From Glebionis coronaria (taxonomy: Eukaryota; Streptophyta; Magnoliopsida; Asterales; Asteraceae): 64,000 nucleotides of DNA. The notes below the pieces were generated by a model that ran no database searches, was not told the origin of the DNA, and worked only from the letters and a program-made list of their open reading frames with translations. Numbering within the stretch: position 1 is the stretch's first letter; each line of letters begins with the position of its first letter. The stretch is from positions 575,154,868-575,218,867 of the forward strand of contig CM046878.1 in NCBI GenBank assembly GCA_025667525.1, in the 5' to 3' direction. This document shows, piece by piece, positions 1-12,470 of the stretch. A program made the position numbers and the translations under genes.

Positions 1-1039
1 AAGTAACATTATAAAAATTGATATTTATTTTAATGAATATTATATACGATAATACATCAAAAGACTTTTCGTTTGTAATATTACTTAGTATATTTTTGTT
101 TTTTTATTGATTGTATAAAATCCATATTATCTTTAATGAAAATTGGACATAAAACGTATTTAATATACTCATTAAATGCAAGGCTAATATGATCCTTCAT
201 TTACTACATTTATACACCTCTTATAAAAGCAAAAAGTTTATTTACTTACATTCTTTTCGAGATGAATAGAGTATATTAATTGTATTTTTACATATTATAT
301 TAGTTGATAAATATTTTATATGTTTAATATACGAACGTTTTCATAGTTTACATATATATTTTTTGCGAATTATTAAAAATATGAAGAAATAAAATACTTT
401 TTGAGAAAATTGGATTAACCCGGGTCAACTCTGATTTACCCGGACCCGGTGACTCGACCGATTCAATTTAAGAACCAGTTTTCTAAACATTTCTCGTAAG
501 TCGTAAACACTCATTTTGTAAAAATAATATTACTGGCTAAGCCTGTCTGACGAATATGCATGACTTGTAATCATGGATACTTACTTTTTATTTAGCTAAA
601 TATTAATTATGTTAAAATTTGTACAATTAATTTATTTGATAATTTAATACGTTAGGTAATACACAATACGTAGTGAGTAATATCTATTCTTTTTAAACAA
701 ATAACTTAAAATAAATTTCTATCAAAATTAAATATGTTCATGTTAAGTTGAAGCTTGTCAAAAGTCAAGTTTTCTTCCTTCGAACGTTCTATTGTACCTC
801 AAAAGTGAAAGTTTCCTATGATATTGAATTGTTTTCTATTTGTTATTGCTTCTTGAATTTTTAAGCATGCCCAACATGATATTCAAGATCGAATCCGAAT
901 GACATGTTACTACTTAATAAGTATCAAAATCACATATAACGAAATGCTAAAAATGTGGTGATTCGTTGACCAAGGGCTATAGGTATGATTATAAATCAAT
1001 TCTCCATATATGTTTCATTTGTAAGTGAGGTGTTGCGCC
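1..1039. other. AT-rich intergenic sequence with a degraded TIR-element end
   Basis: No convincing gene is visible. From about 350 to 490 there is an AT-rich stretch followed by a GC-richer end with GACCCGG/CCGGGTC words and a terminal TTCTAAACATT. This resembles one end of the hAT-type MITE at 1040-1402, so a truncated relative probably lies here. The remainder is low-complexity A/T sequence. Confidence 0.5.
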
Positions 1040-1402
1040 GAATGATTTGAAACCCGTTTCGATAAAAACGGGTCATATGAAATCGGGTTTCGTATTTACG
1101 AAACACGGTTAGACCCGTCCAGTTTGAGGTGACCCGGGTCAACTCGGTTTTCGAGACTCGATTGGAATTAAATTTTTCGTGTTTTTTACAAATAAAACAT
1201 GTAATTTTGCATATTTGCAACCTAATTTTATTTTTACATATTATATTTGTTGGCACATGATTTCATGATTTTTTTTATAATCTTTCTTAATCATTAAAAA
1301 TATAAAAAATGATATTTTTTTTAAAATCAAGTTGACCCGGGTCAACCGAAGTCTAACCGTTAACCCGCCCGAATCGATTTAAAAATCGATTTCAAAACAT
1401 TG
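1040..1402. mobile_element. hAT-like MITE, GACCCGGGTC family
   Basis: A 363 bp non-coding element. The ends are imperfect inverted repeats: GAATGATTTGAAACCCG on the left and, on the minus strand from the right end, CAATGTTTTGAAATCG. They are flanked by 8 bp repeats GTTGCGCC and GTTGTGTC (6 of 8 match), the duplication length typical of hAT transposons. Subterminal GACCCGGGTCAAC words occur in both arms around an A/T core. Related copies lie at about 350-490, 11551-11967 and 39582-39830. No transposase is present, so it would depend on one supplied elsewhere. Confidence 0.6.
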
Positions 1403-2492
1403 GTTGTGTCTTCGTTTCGGGTGTTGTTTTCCTTTGAAGTTCTTTAAATTCTAACTCATACTTGTTGTGTCCTTCAATTAAGAAGACCAGGAGCCATGGG
1501 TCTAAAAAAAGAAATGAGTATTGAGCTACTGTAGTTTAAGAGTTACAATTCATCTAGATAACCCTCCTCCTAGAGGTTTTTTTGTTAAAATTTTGCTAGA
1601 AGGGCCGTCTTTAGTTTTTTGTAAATAAATAATACTCTATCGTATACGGTAACCAATGTCAAATGAAGACCTGATTAGGACTTTATAACTTGACAGTAGA
1701 CATGGCAAAATGAGCATCGATGGAAGAAAAAACACAACATAACATATTCAGGTTGAAGACGCGTCATTTTAGTCCACAACCGGGCTGGGTTGATGAAAAA
1801 TATAGATAGATTTACATGTTTAAGGAGCGAACTTAGCTTTAACACTTGCAGTTTCTATTCAATACGCATGTTTAGTGTATGATAGATTTTTCCTTGCAAA
1901 TCTTGTAATTGCAACATGAATAGGGTCTGGATTACATATGAGAAAAAAAATGCAAAAAACTATTATATATAATTCTTTATTTGGTCATCATCTGCATTTG
2001 TATTATAAAAAATAGAAACATACCTTACTCAATCTTATGTTGTTGATTCTAATACGGAATAAAAATTATTTTTAAACACCTTTTGTTGTTGATTTTGTGT
2101 AGTTGTCGTCTCTGGTGCAACAAATGACTTTCAAAACTTACTCGATCTTGAATCCCGGAGGTTAAGCATGATTCTGGTAACTAACACCTAAATTTGCGTG
2201 TTAATCCTTTGAAAATGCAAAGTAACATGCATTACCCAAAGATTTCATGAAAACAAATCTGACACCGTAAGACCCATCCATAATCAAACTAAAAGATCAG
2301 TGGAAAAGGGAAGCTCCTCTCAGTTACTACAAAAGTTGCTGCATAATAAGAATAATCTGTAGATTAGTTTTGGTGTTTCACCCTTTTCTCTACATGAACT
2401 AAAAGCAAAAGTTAAATTAAGATATAATAAATGAGACACTATGATTAAGTCTCTATTACTCAAATATGTCTGACTCGCATTCAAGAAACGAC
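1403..2492. other. No recognisable gene
   Basis: AT-rich sequence with stops in all frames. A weak CTAG plus imperfect hairpin occurs at 1553-1577 (see the rejected list). Nothing else stands out. Confidence 0.4.
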
Positions 2493-2542
2493 TTAAAAAA
2501 TCATATGAGCACAACTCGATTTTGAAAATGATGGACACTTAC

Positions 2543-2685
2543 CAGCATGCCAGTTACAGAAATCACACGTGAAACCCCTAGTCTTGTTTCGATCACATGT
2601 CCGGTGCATGAAATGATCTTTAGAAAACAGATGTTTTGAAACTGAAATCACCACTCCTCTACCAAAATTTCCCTTTCCAGTGTAT
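2543..2685 (-). pseudogene. Exon-like gene fragment, Cys/His-rich, unrecognised
   Basis: A 143 bp block with a splice acceptor (TAG, read on the minus strand at 2686-2687) and a good donor GTAAGT at 2542. One frame is open; it reads through KDHFMHRTCDRNK and FTCDFCNWHAG, giving closely spaced Cys and His residues that could be part of a metal-binding fold. I do not recognise the family. It lies among other single-exon fragments on the same strand, so it is probably a captured piece rather than a working gene. Confidence 0.35.
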
Positions 2686-2873
2686 CTACACAAACTCACA
2701 TGTCAAGATTCACATCAGTTTGTATAAAATAATCGGCTAAATCCACGAGTGTTATTCTCATGTGTAGGGTTAGATGATGATGAATACGATGATTCTTATT
2801 TGGTTGAACTATGTTTTGTGGTTTTTACACTCATAGGTGATCTCAATAGATTGGTTATTATGAATTGGAAGGA

Positions 2874-2985
2874 TTAAACTGGGGGTTGTCTAATTGACTC
2901 GTTTTCAAGCTGCAAATTCATGCCACTACTGGTTGTTAATTTTCCTTCATCCTCATCTTCTTGTCCTTCTAGAGTTATTAAACAC
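2874..2985 (-). pseudogene. Exon-like fragment ending in a stop codon
   Basis: On the minus strand an acceptor (ATAG) at 2986-2987 leads into an open frame containing TLEGQEDEDEGKLTT and NLQLENESIRQPPV followed by TAA. It looks like an acidic C-terminal last exon. It lies upstream (minus-strand sense) of the 2543-2685 fragment but already ends in a stop, so the two probably come from different genes. Family not recognised. Confidence 0.3.
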
Positions 2986-3563
2986 CTATTTACACAGATA
3001 AGAACGCACCAGTAATGATTTATACATCACAATGCTAAACGCCACATAAGAAAAGCTTAAGACCATATACCTCTCCTAAATACTTTATTATAAGAACATG
3101 ATATGCCATTTTAACGCTCTTTAATATCTTTCCGAATTAATCGTACAACTATGCATTGATGTATAGGGAGATATATTTCTATATCTCTTATATGCCCGTA
3201 TATACTCTAGCTAATTTAGCTCTTCAGGCATCTCGTAAAGACATAGAGGAGTTGAAGAAGGTAACGTTTTCGCTTCTGTTGAATGTTATTACAATGTTTC
3301 TCATATAAAAGTGTCGACCATCTTTACGACAAACGCAAAGTCAAATATATATAGGACTATCATGGAAATAAATAGTATAATATTATTATAATAGCTTTTT
3401 TTTTTAGATTCACGTACCTAAATAAATCAACAATAGGCATGTTAAATCATGGAACAGAAAAACTGTTGGCTAAGTTGAACAACGACTATTGTTACAGAGG
3501 CAGATAGGTTTGGCATCTATGAGCTTGGAAGAAGGTCGAGCAATAAAAATGGGAAAAATTTAC

Positions 3564-3803
3564 CTGCGCAATACTGAATTTCCAGTTACACATTGAAGTA
3601 GCCCCCCATTGTCCCAGCTGCATTCCCATAGTAAGCATTCCTCAACTGTATAATGCCTTTGGTGAAACACAAAGTTCACATGGTTAAGACTGAAAAGGGA
3701 AAATGAAACTGTTAATAGGAAATGGAAAAAGTTAATCAAACTATGTGATCTGTTATCTAAAATTTAGTACCTGATCGTCTATAGGAAAGTACTCCAAGTT
3801 TAT
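3564..3803 (-). pseudogene. Two exon-like fragments, unrecognised gene
   Basis: On the minus strand, 3771-3803 (33 bp, acceptor TGCAG, donor GT) reads INLEYFPIDDQ, and 3645-3564 (82 bp, acceptor ACAG, donor GTAAAT) continues in phase as LRNAYYGNAAGTMGGYFNV before an in-frame TAA. Conserved splice borders with an internal stop suggest a decayed, intron-containing fragment. I cannot assign the family. It is in the same orientation as the kinase and beta-galactosidase fragments to its right. Confidence 0.3.
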
Positions 3804-4929
3804 CTGCAAGGATCAATAAAATAGAGTGAAAACTAATTTTGGATCGGATGTGATCACAATATACTCAGCGAAAATGTATCATATAGTATTAAAATATGAT
3901 GGTAATAATAACCTCTCGTAATGCACAACAACTTACCAAGCATCAAACACAAAAACATATTCACATAATTCAACTACTTTTTCAACAATAGACAGCTGCT
4001 ATGTACGTCAAGTAAATCAAGTATGCACGTCATTAATTACTACCTATAAAATAGAAATGCCACTCTACTGAAAGGGCTAAAACAATAATTCTGAATTTCA
4101 TAGTTGACGAAGGCTAAAATGTTATTGACTATCCATTTTGCAGATAGTTACACACATGCAAACCACCTCCTTCAGATTTCATGTTTCTAGGAGAAGACAC
4201 TTTACAAACATGCACCAGGCCTTGGTGTCTATGCTCATCGGTTTCGCTTCGTTTGTAGCTGCTTTTTGTGCATATAGTAATCAAATATCAAAATCAAACA
4301 ACACATGAACCTACTTAGGAACAAAATTTTACCAAATGATTTATCTAGGACATAAAAATAGAAGTGTTTTCAAGATACCATATCTTTAACCCAAAGTTTG
4401 TTCAAAAAAACAAAACCATTTATGCATGATCAACTCCAAAATGTCAACGCTCCACATAACCTATGTAGCATCGGGTTACCTTTCGTCTCTCAATCTGGAT
4501 AACTTGCAAAGTTCATTAAGTTGTGATGAATTGACATGTCATAATTATTTTGTGAACAATAATGAATAAGAAGGTATCATGTGCATATGTATAACTTGAA
4601 TAGCAACGTATCACCTCAAGAACAGAACTGTCATTATTGTGTGAGAGTACTATGACATAGGAGCCATACTAAAAATATGAAAATTCGGTCTCATATTTCA
4701 TTATTAATCCGGGTTACTATTTCATTTTATTCCCCTCGTTATTTAATTTATGTTTAAACTGCGATCTTAAAATTAAGCCTTTATGGGTCTACTTTAGCTA
4801 AAATGAAAAACCCACCCTATGTACATATAGAGACCTATTACTATTATACATATCCCAGCGTATCAAGACTCGAAAAACATATGGATTTCAGAACTCAGTG
4901 GTGACAAATACAAAGGAGACGTGGCATCT
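3804..4929. other. Non-coding, probably intron-like or captured filler
   Basis: AT-rich sequence with no frame I can support. It lies between exon-like fragments and may be intronic sequence carried with them. Confidence 0.3.
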
Positions 4930-5035
4930 AAAAGCTACCTCTAGAGCCATCCATTAGTATTTCCCCGTTTCTGCTGTTATGACACCAATATGAGACTTCA
5001 CTATCGCAACACCAAAATCAGCTACCTTAACTACC
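4930..5035 (-). pseudogene. Protein kinase exon fragment, STY/Raf-like MAP3K type
   Basis: Read on the minus strand after a TTTCAG acceptor, the frame gives VVKVADFGVAIVKSHIGV then ITAETGKY, a stop codon, and WMALEV. This is subdomain VII to VIII of a plant STY8/17/46-like serine/threonine/tyrosine kinase: DFG (Mg2+ binding) followed by the TAETGTYRWMAPEV activation-loop and P+1 segment. A TAA replaces the expected Arg before WMA, and the APE motif reads ALE. No other kinase exon was found nearby, so this is a non-functional fragment with its splice acceptor, copied at DNA level. Confidence 0.7.
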
Positions 5036-6282
5036 TGAAACCATAGTATCTCATAATTCCCAACTTATCATCATGTTAAAGAATCTAAAAATCCTATTCA
5101 AATGATGAAACATATACGCTGCGTCCATTTATTCAAAATGAACAACCAAAAGTCTATTTTTTTCTCTTTTAGCGTGAGCGTGACCATAATCCAAAAGTCT
5201 AGCTATACTATAAATATGTCAGACAGAGCAGCAAAAACTTTATCCTTAATCCAAAAATCTTTTTAACCATCTTATTTATTATTTTGGCACACCAACAACT
5301 TATAAAAAGGTGGACCAGGAAATAGACAAACCGGACCTCTATACTAATACAAAATTCAGTATTAAATCAGTTTACTACAACTCTTTGGGCATAGGGCGAT
5401 CACAAGAGTGGAAGCACATTAAACACGGCCATGTCACATTCATATGTACATCATGTTGTAGTGTGTTTACCATGGTCAAAGTGGCACCCTGTCAGCGCAA
5501 GCAGTGTATACACATGATCCATTTGCAGCTAGCAGATTAGTATGGATATGGTCAAAAATATCAAGCATAAGTTTGCTCAAATAGCAAGTTAGTCCCTTGT
5601 AGGTTTTCTTAATGAGTACTGTTTTTAGTGAAATTTATAACAGGCAGCTATATAAAGTTGGATTGCAGTTAAAGTGGGTAAATTTTGAATAACATAAAAA
5701 TATGGGAACTGAAGGAAACCTTCAACTTGCAGCTTTTGACTCCTTTGCCAAAATATTAAAGCTATATTAAGTTCAATATGGGATAAACTAATATACAATG
5801 AATAATAAAATAAGAGTAGTATAAAATGAGAATAATCCGTTAACGTAACTACAACTTAATAGACAAAGATAGACAAAAGACAAAGCATGATATCTTGATT
5901 TTAAATTAATTTGGCAAAAGCTAAGATTATGAAAAAAGAGTACCTCCTCCATTTTCCACTAATAAACTGCACAGGGCGCATTACTTTACTCCTCAGTGAG
6001 GGTCCAACACTTTCAAAGATGATGCTGAGCTAAGTTGGTGATGGAGATTGTCATCTTTCTTATAACTGCGAGAATACATCATGATATATATATTAACATC
6101 TGTGACTTCATAAGTAGCTACCAAGTTAATAGAAGCACATGAGCATGCTACCGGTAAGTCACAAAAAATTGGTTTCCTTTGGATTTGACAACATTAGCAA
6201 AGCAAGCTCTTTCAAGGCAATACTGAAATAAGTAGTCTTAAGGAGTGTTTGGATATTATCTTAAACGCAATATTGCAAACAG
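5036..6282. other. Non-coding stretch between captured fragments
   Basis: No supported gene. Short open frames such as 5310-5540 have no recognisable content. The sequence is AT-rich, with 5800-5940 notably so. Confidence 0.3.
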
Positions 6283-7136
6283 TCAAAGGTTGACCCTTAT
6301 GTGAACCCATAACCCAAAGTGAACAACCACCTGTGCCCAAGCAATTCTCCATCCTGTTTGATATGTCCATCGTTGAGATGAAAAATCAACGATTGCCCTA
6401 TTCTTTAACCCCTTAAGCTCCGCTGGATCAGTAATACCCGCACCCTTTTTTTTTATCAAAAAATGAACCATAATGTTGTACATAAGAATCAAATTAGTAC
6501 TAAAGATGTCAATTTGTTACCCATATGAAAAAACAAATATTGAGATTTATAAATGACAAATGTGAAGTTAGAAATTTTGATTTATATCTTTAGAGATTTT
6601 GATTTTCCAGGTTTGAGAGTGATGTATATATCTTTAGAGATTTGAGGCTTACCAGAATGACCATATGCGCTACCTATAAGTTAGAAATTTTGATTTTCAT
6701 AAAGAAAGAGTTGCAAAAAATAAGTTCTCTCGATTTTATTCTTAAATTTTTTTAGTACCTTACCAGTTGACCATTAAAAAACAAATGAGGAACATGACCA
6801 AGTGTTTTCACATGAGTAGTTGTTTCAGGTGCATCATTTAGGAATGACTCGTCACCTTTAATGTCGACGCTATAATAAGTATGAGACGATCATTAGAATC
6901 GAGCAACTCACCATGTTTGAATCTTTTTGCATAACTCAAAGCATAAAGTTTTTTTACCTTGTGGAATACCATAAATAATCACTATGATGAGTTGTTGTAT
7001 TAACCTGCTCCAGTAATCCTAGTCTAGTGAATACATCATTACTTGATATTCCCATGGGTTCACTAACATAATCCAGTCTTGTGGTTCTACACATCACCCA
7101 TGGCACCCCAGTATTTACGGATGTTGTCATACTCAC
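6283..7136 (-). pseudogene. Beta-galactosidase (GH35, BGAL) gene fragment, several exons
   Basis: Minus-strand exon pieces in the right order match a plant glycoside hydrolase family 35 beta-galactosidase, an apoplastic enzyme that removes galactose from cell-wall polymers. 7136-6958 contains TGVPWVMC and then GLLEQVNTT and SDYLWYST, ending at a GT donor. 6869-6764 (AG/GT borders) reads HVKTLGHVPHLFFNGQL. 6673-6653 reads GSAYGHSG. About 6450-6345 reads GAGITDPAELKGLKN and SSQRWTYQTG. Introns are retained, so this is a DNA-level copy and not a processed pseudogene. In a real BGAL the VPWVMC block lies far upstream of LLEQVNTT, so an internal deletion has joined them. The catalytic N-terminal half and the C-terminus are missing. 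Confidence 0.8.
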
Positions 7137-8220
7137 TGTCCATTTTATGTAAATTTATGCAACGGGCCTATAATCTTTCTCAACTTGACTATATTCATTC
7201 TCAATCTGTCATCAATGGTTTGCAGACAGAAAAAGAACTTTTCATATTAGTAATATGAGTTATTGGGGTTAAGGCTTAATTATAAGTGTCTTGAAAAAAG
7301 CTATAAAATTATAACCAATTCAAAAAATCTCTGCGATAAAAACCACAATTCAAAAAACCCATAAAAACCTAATTTGAAAATTAATGCTAAACAGGAATAT
7401 TAAGGTCGAACAAAAAATCCATCAAAGTATGTGAATAATTAAAAAAAAGTACCTTCCATGAAAACGTGCTATTGAATATGAAATATTAAATCTTGATTGA
7501 ATTGGCACGTATCTTGCTAATTCATTAAACTTGTAAGCATCTTCTAAAAAGGTTTTCTCTCCTCTGGCACTGCCTGAAAAGGGTGTGTTTGCTCGGGCAC
7601 TGCCTATAAAGGACCCGTCTGATCAGGCACCGCCTAGAATGTCTACTCAGGCACCACGTAAAATGGTCGGGTCTAGTTAGGCACAAACTAAAAAGGTTTT
7701 ATCTACTCAAGCATTGTCTAATGGAATTTCTCATCTCATTGATCACTTGAGCAAGTAGTTTATGGTCTTCATGATGGATTGAAAGTAACCAAATAAGGTA
7801 GGTCAATCTCGCATACTATACCAACAGATATGAATGGGTTGTGTAAAAACAATGAAATCAAACCGATTTAGATCAAGGTAAATAATAATATATAATGGGT
7901 TGCATTATACCCAAAAACCGCAAGATTCGATCTAATATTAAGGCTTTTTCAAGCATGATTTACATTATACAAACTGATAAAACATATACCAGATGCATGG
8001 AACACAGTAATTAAACCTATTAAAAGAATGACAATACCTTTGTTGGAACGATGTGATGTTTGGAATGACTTTCTTCAATTATTACAGCTTCATAAATGGT
8101 GGAAAATCGACCGGAGGTGAAGGAATATGTAAAAAGCAGGGTTTAGTATCTAATACTGTATAGGGATATTCGAGTTTTTAGTTTTAATTCCTTGATAAGT
8201 TGTGTATATTAATTAGGTTT
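7137..8220. other. Non-coding, with a degenerate internal repeat
   Basis: From 7560 to 7720 a phrase of the type CTCAGGCACTGCCTAAAAAGG recurs about five times in diverged form at intervals of about 35-45 bp. No coding frame is supported. The rest is AT-rich. Confidence 0.4.
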
Positions 8221-8230
8221 TTCTGAAGGA

Positions 8231-8310
8231 TACCAAAAGTGTTGGGTTGGTGTAATTGTTGAGTCTCTTTGTTGTTAACTGGTAGGTCTCTGGTTCGAAT
8301 CCCTGCCTGC
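8231..8310 (+). repeat. tRNA-like SINE head
   Basis: GGTTGGTGTAATTGTTGAG resembles an RNA polymerase III A box, and about 40 bp later GGTTCGAATCCCTGCC is a near-perfect B box (T-arm) sequence. No full tRNA cloverleaf or anticodon arm is evident, and the sequence runs on into an A/T tail. This is the usual layout of a plant tRNA-derived SINE. A bona fide tRNA gene is unlikely. Confidence 0.5.
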
Positions 8311-8395
8311 ATAATTTTTAATAATTATGAAATATGGCTGCTGACGTGGATTAGGAGCATGATTATGTGGCATATCCCTCCTCTTATATATAATG

Positions 8396-8601
<206 letters not shown>

Positions 8602-10703
8602 GTGTAAGATTATTTTCAGAACCAAAAAAATGTATAGAACTGCGAGAACCACTTATTTACTTCTAATAATGCATAAAGTACATCAAATCAATGCAAGATG
8701 GCATTTTTGTAAATATTTACATTTCATTTTAAGAAAAGTAATTCAATAAGGGGCAAATTAGGTATTTTATTTATCCATTATAGTAACATCATGAATAAAA
8801 TCAGTTATATAAAACCACTATTCGCACATCCGTCTCTCATACTCTAGATCTTACCATCCTTTACGCTATAACCCTAGAAACTGCCATCTTTAAAAACTAG
8901 CCGCCACCTCTCTCCAGTTCTGTTATTCGGCCATAAAAGGAACACTTGAACGCCACCAGCCCACCACTAATCATGAACCGTCACTGCCAAAAACTGAATA
9001 TTTTATGCATCAATCTGCAGTGTCTGTCTGATTCAAGCAACAGTTTTGTTTTCTAGATGATGATCTTGGTGGATCTAGGGTTTTATTTTTGATCGTGGTA
9101 CTGCGTTGGCTGTCACGTCTTCATCTACACAAGGACCTACAAATATGTGTAACCAACACCCGAAACCATCATTTTATCCAGTGGTGGTTGCATTTTGGTG
9201 ACGATATGCGGAATACGAGTGAACAAATCAAGAAGGTATGAACTTTAAGTCATTGATATGAATATGTCGCTGTTTTTTTCTTAGTTCTTATCCATATTTA
9301 TCATTTTTAGAATCTATAATACAATATTCTGTAGAAACTTATTGCTTCGATTACAAAGAAAATCGTAAACTTATTATATGCTTTCTTTTGTTACGTTAAA
9401 CATCAAAAGTGAATTTGACCAATCATTGGAGTTTGATTTGGTTTGTTATATCACCACAAATTTAATTGCTAGTATTATTTTTAAGAATAACAATGCTATA
9501 AGGTCATTGTTACTTACTGTTGCCAATGTTTGTTATGTCACGACAATTTTAATTGTCGTTATTTTATGGAATAAAATAAAAAGTGGCTTTATATATGACT
9601 ATTTTTTTATATGTTGATTCAAATAATGTTTTAAGTCAATGCTTACATATACTTGTATAGATACACCTTCAAGTGAACGCTTAAATATTCGGAAATTTAT
9701 TTGTGGTTGCTACTAGAATTTTTAAGGTTGCATTGAACTATATTTCCACTTTAGAGTTTTTGGACAATGTTTTGATAGCTACTCAATTGATCATCATTTT
9801 GATGATGAATGTTCGTCTTTATATTAAGTCGATATATATGTAACTTGTCAAAGATGTGAAAGGAATTAATCAACTCAAATATAAAAAAATGAGTGTATTT
9901 TTGTTTAAAGCAGGTGTAAAAATAAATAAATAATGTGCATATATATTTTAAGATTGATATAAAATTAAAATGAAAGTGTGCATATGTGTTTAGATCAGAC
10001 ATAAATCAGAAACTCATTGTGCATATGTGTTTTGTTAGTTGTTATGATTTAATAATTCGTTTAATAATTTTGTGCTACAGGTATGAATATGATGAACGAT
10101 GTGAAGATCGCCCATGTGTCTTGTACGTATTATCTAAGGAGAAATAGATATGATAAAGAGTAAAGAGTTAAGATACAAGTGCACGCGGCAAATACAAGTG
10201 CACATAAGGACATATGGATGAACTAAATGCACATGTACATATAACGAACTAGAGGAAAGAATTTAATTCATTCTTTACTTTTAGAATGTTGTATTTGATT
10301 TGTATATAACTTGAAGTATGATTTTGTGTATAATGATTTTGGCTTTCTATGTATACGGTACTTGTAGAATATTTTTGTTTGTCATTTTGTGCACTTGTGC
10401 AAATATTTTTGACCAAAACGCATTAGAGTTTTAAGCAACTAAACATAAAAAATATACACAAATTTACATTTTATAGAAAAAAAACACTGATGCAACTTAC
10501 TTTTAAATCTTGCATATTGAAAAATTATATAAAAAATTCCTAAAATATAGGAAGTATAAAAACGTTTTTATTAGAAAAAAAAATGTAATTTTACCCTTAT
10601 ACCCTTTTGAATTAAATAATAAAAATAAAGATCCAAAAAATTCTAATTGGTTAATGTTGGTTCTCGCAGTTCTATACATTTTTTTGGTTCTGAAAATAAC
10701 CTC

Positions 10704-10707
<4 letters not shown>
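8602..10707. mobile_element. (AT)n-flanked inverted-terminus element, about 2.1 kb
   Basis: The ends are inverted repeats of about 50 bp. From the left: GTGTAAGATTATTTTCAGAA, CCAAAAAAATGTATAGAACT and GCGAGAACCA. The right end read on the minus strand gives GGGTGAGGTTATTTTCAGAA with the same continuation. Both outer borders run directly into (AT)n. The interior holds CCCTAGAAACTGCC-like 5' gene-leader sequence near 8870 and no transposase. A 382 bp relative with the same termini lies at 38062-38443, apparently an internally deleted copy. The superfamily is not settled; rice Micron is a known microsatellite-targeting element of comparable habit. Confidence 0.65.

Positions 10708-10789
<82 letters not shown>
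10708..10789. repeat. (AT)n microsatellite, about 80 bp
   Basis: A pure AT run between the right terminus of the 8602-10707 element and the CTAG end of a Helitron. It appears to serve as insertion site or border for both. Confidence 0.95.
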
Positions 10790-10790
<1 letters not shown>

Positions 10791-10820
10791 TAGTTTTGTA
10801 ACCCGCCCAACGGGCGGGTT
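10790..10820 (-). other. Helitron 3' terminus: hairpin plus CTAG
   Basis: Perfect 9 bp stem at 10800-10808 and 10812-10820 with a 3 nt loop, 6 nt from CTAG. The same architecture recurs at 16763-16792 with slightly different stem and loop bases, so two related Helitron ends lie in the same orientation. Confidence 0.85.
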
Positions 10821-11550
10821 TTGTTCGTAAATTTTTATTAAAGTATGTCTATGTTTTAGTTAAGAATTAAAGTACTATTAAGTACCTAATAATTATATTT
10901 GTTATTAGTTTGACACATATTTGTTATTTTTATAAAAGTGATTTTAACTTTGGTTAGTATTAGTTGTTATAACTCTTAATGAACGGTTTTGATCACATAT
11001 TAGTCTTTGAGTGTACAAATATAAGTTGTATAATTTTACACTCTGTTTGTTAGTATAAAACATAAAGAAAAGAGATGGAAAGAGAAAATGAGAGACAAAA
11101 GCAAAGTAGAAGAATAACAAATGATTTTTTATCTTGTGTTCTTGAGTTAGAAAGAACATAAGAGATAATAAGCAAAATTATCTGTTTTAAAATCAATTTT
11201 ACTTCATTTCATCTCATTTTGAGAAAAGATTAGAAGAGTAAATTTAGTTTAATTTAATATCTTTTACTTTCTCTTTTTTAAAAAACACTACTTTTTTTAC
11301 AGCCATCCCAAATTTATATCTTTAACTCCAAAAAATTAAGTAAAAAACAAAGTGAAAATATATTTAGTTAATTCGTTTCTAATAACACAAACTTTATGTT
11401 AAATTAAATTTGTCCTAAAATTAAAATAAACATCTTAATAAACAAAGAAAGAACTCCCAAAGTCTCAATATAAATTCTCAACGGTTATGTGTAAATTGAT
11501 CAAGCAAACCAACTGAAACACTTTAAACATGTCAATTTAATCGGTTTGAA

Positions 11551-11967
11551 CAATGTTTTGATACCCGGTTTTTAAATCGACCCAGTCGAGTGATCGGGTC
11601 CGGGTCAACCCAGGTTGACCCACATTTCTAAAAAAAACCATTTTTCATATTTTTAATAATTATAAAAACTATATATATATAAACCATAAAAACTTCCATA
11701 TATTTAAGATATAAATTGTTTCCTAACTAATATAATATGTAAAAATAAAATTCCGACGCAAATACGTAAAATTTACATTTTTTTCAAAAAACCCGAAATA
11801 ATCGAAACTTGGTCGGGTCTCGAGAACCGGGTTGATCCGGGTCACCCTAAACCTGGCGAGTCTACCCGGGTTTCGAAAATATGAAACCCCAGAAAAAAAA
11901 CCCGTTTTTCAACGGAAACCGAGTCAACCGGTTTCCCAGTTGGGTCGACCTGGGTCTAGAAACATTT
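11551..11967. mobile_element. hAT-like MITE, GACCCGGGTC family
   Basis: The ends CAATGTTTTGATACCCGG (left) and AAATGTTTCTAGACCCAGG (right, minus strand) form imperfect inverted repeats. Flanking 8-mers GGTTTGAA and GGTTTGGA match at 7 of 8 positions. The arms are rich in CCGGGT/ACCCGG words and the core is A/T-rich. It lies inside the Helitron and is either a later insertion or captured cargo. The 66-89 aa open frames over its GC-rich arm are not genes. Confidence 0.65.
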
Positions 11968-12470
11968 GGTTTGGACCGAACCTTGATTTTATGTTACCAA
12001 GGATATTACCTACAAAAATTCAATCTTCCTAAGATTACAATTATATGTGTTGTTTTCCTTCGTAGCAAAACTAATAAATATGCCGAGCAATACATGTTAC
12101 TAAAAACCAGCTGTGATAAGAATCATAGAAAAAAATCCAACAAAATCTAACTATCATTAAGACTACATTATACAATATTTATGTCATAGAGTTTTCCCAT
12201 GAATAAGAACTCTGTAATAGTTATGCCAAAGGATTGAGGTTAATTCCCATGTTGGTAACCCATGCTTAATTTAGATCAAGGGCATTTCCTTGTCGAGAAC
12301 ATCTCATGACAAAGAACACATACCACCACCCTCACCAGAGACGAAGGTTTGCTATCTTTTATATGGAACTGTGATAGCTGCAATTATACATCATCTCACA
12401 GAGGGGATCCATAGACACTACAAATAGCAATGGAGTTAGAGATCTGATAACAGTAAGTGCCACCACTTAT

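Noticed and set aside
1553..1577. Possible Helitron 3' end: CTAG with AACCCTCCTCCTAGAGGTT
   Set aside because: The hairpin is imperfect and the base outside CTAG is not the expected A (plus strand); it is not good enough to define the left border of the 2.5-8.4 kb block.
8231..8310. Functional tRNA gene
   Set aside because: Only A-box- and B-box-like sequences are present; no acceptor-stem pairing or anticodon arm could be built.
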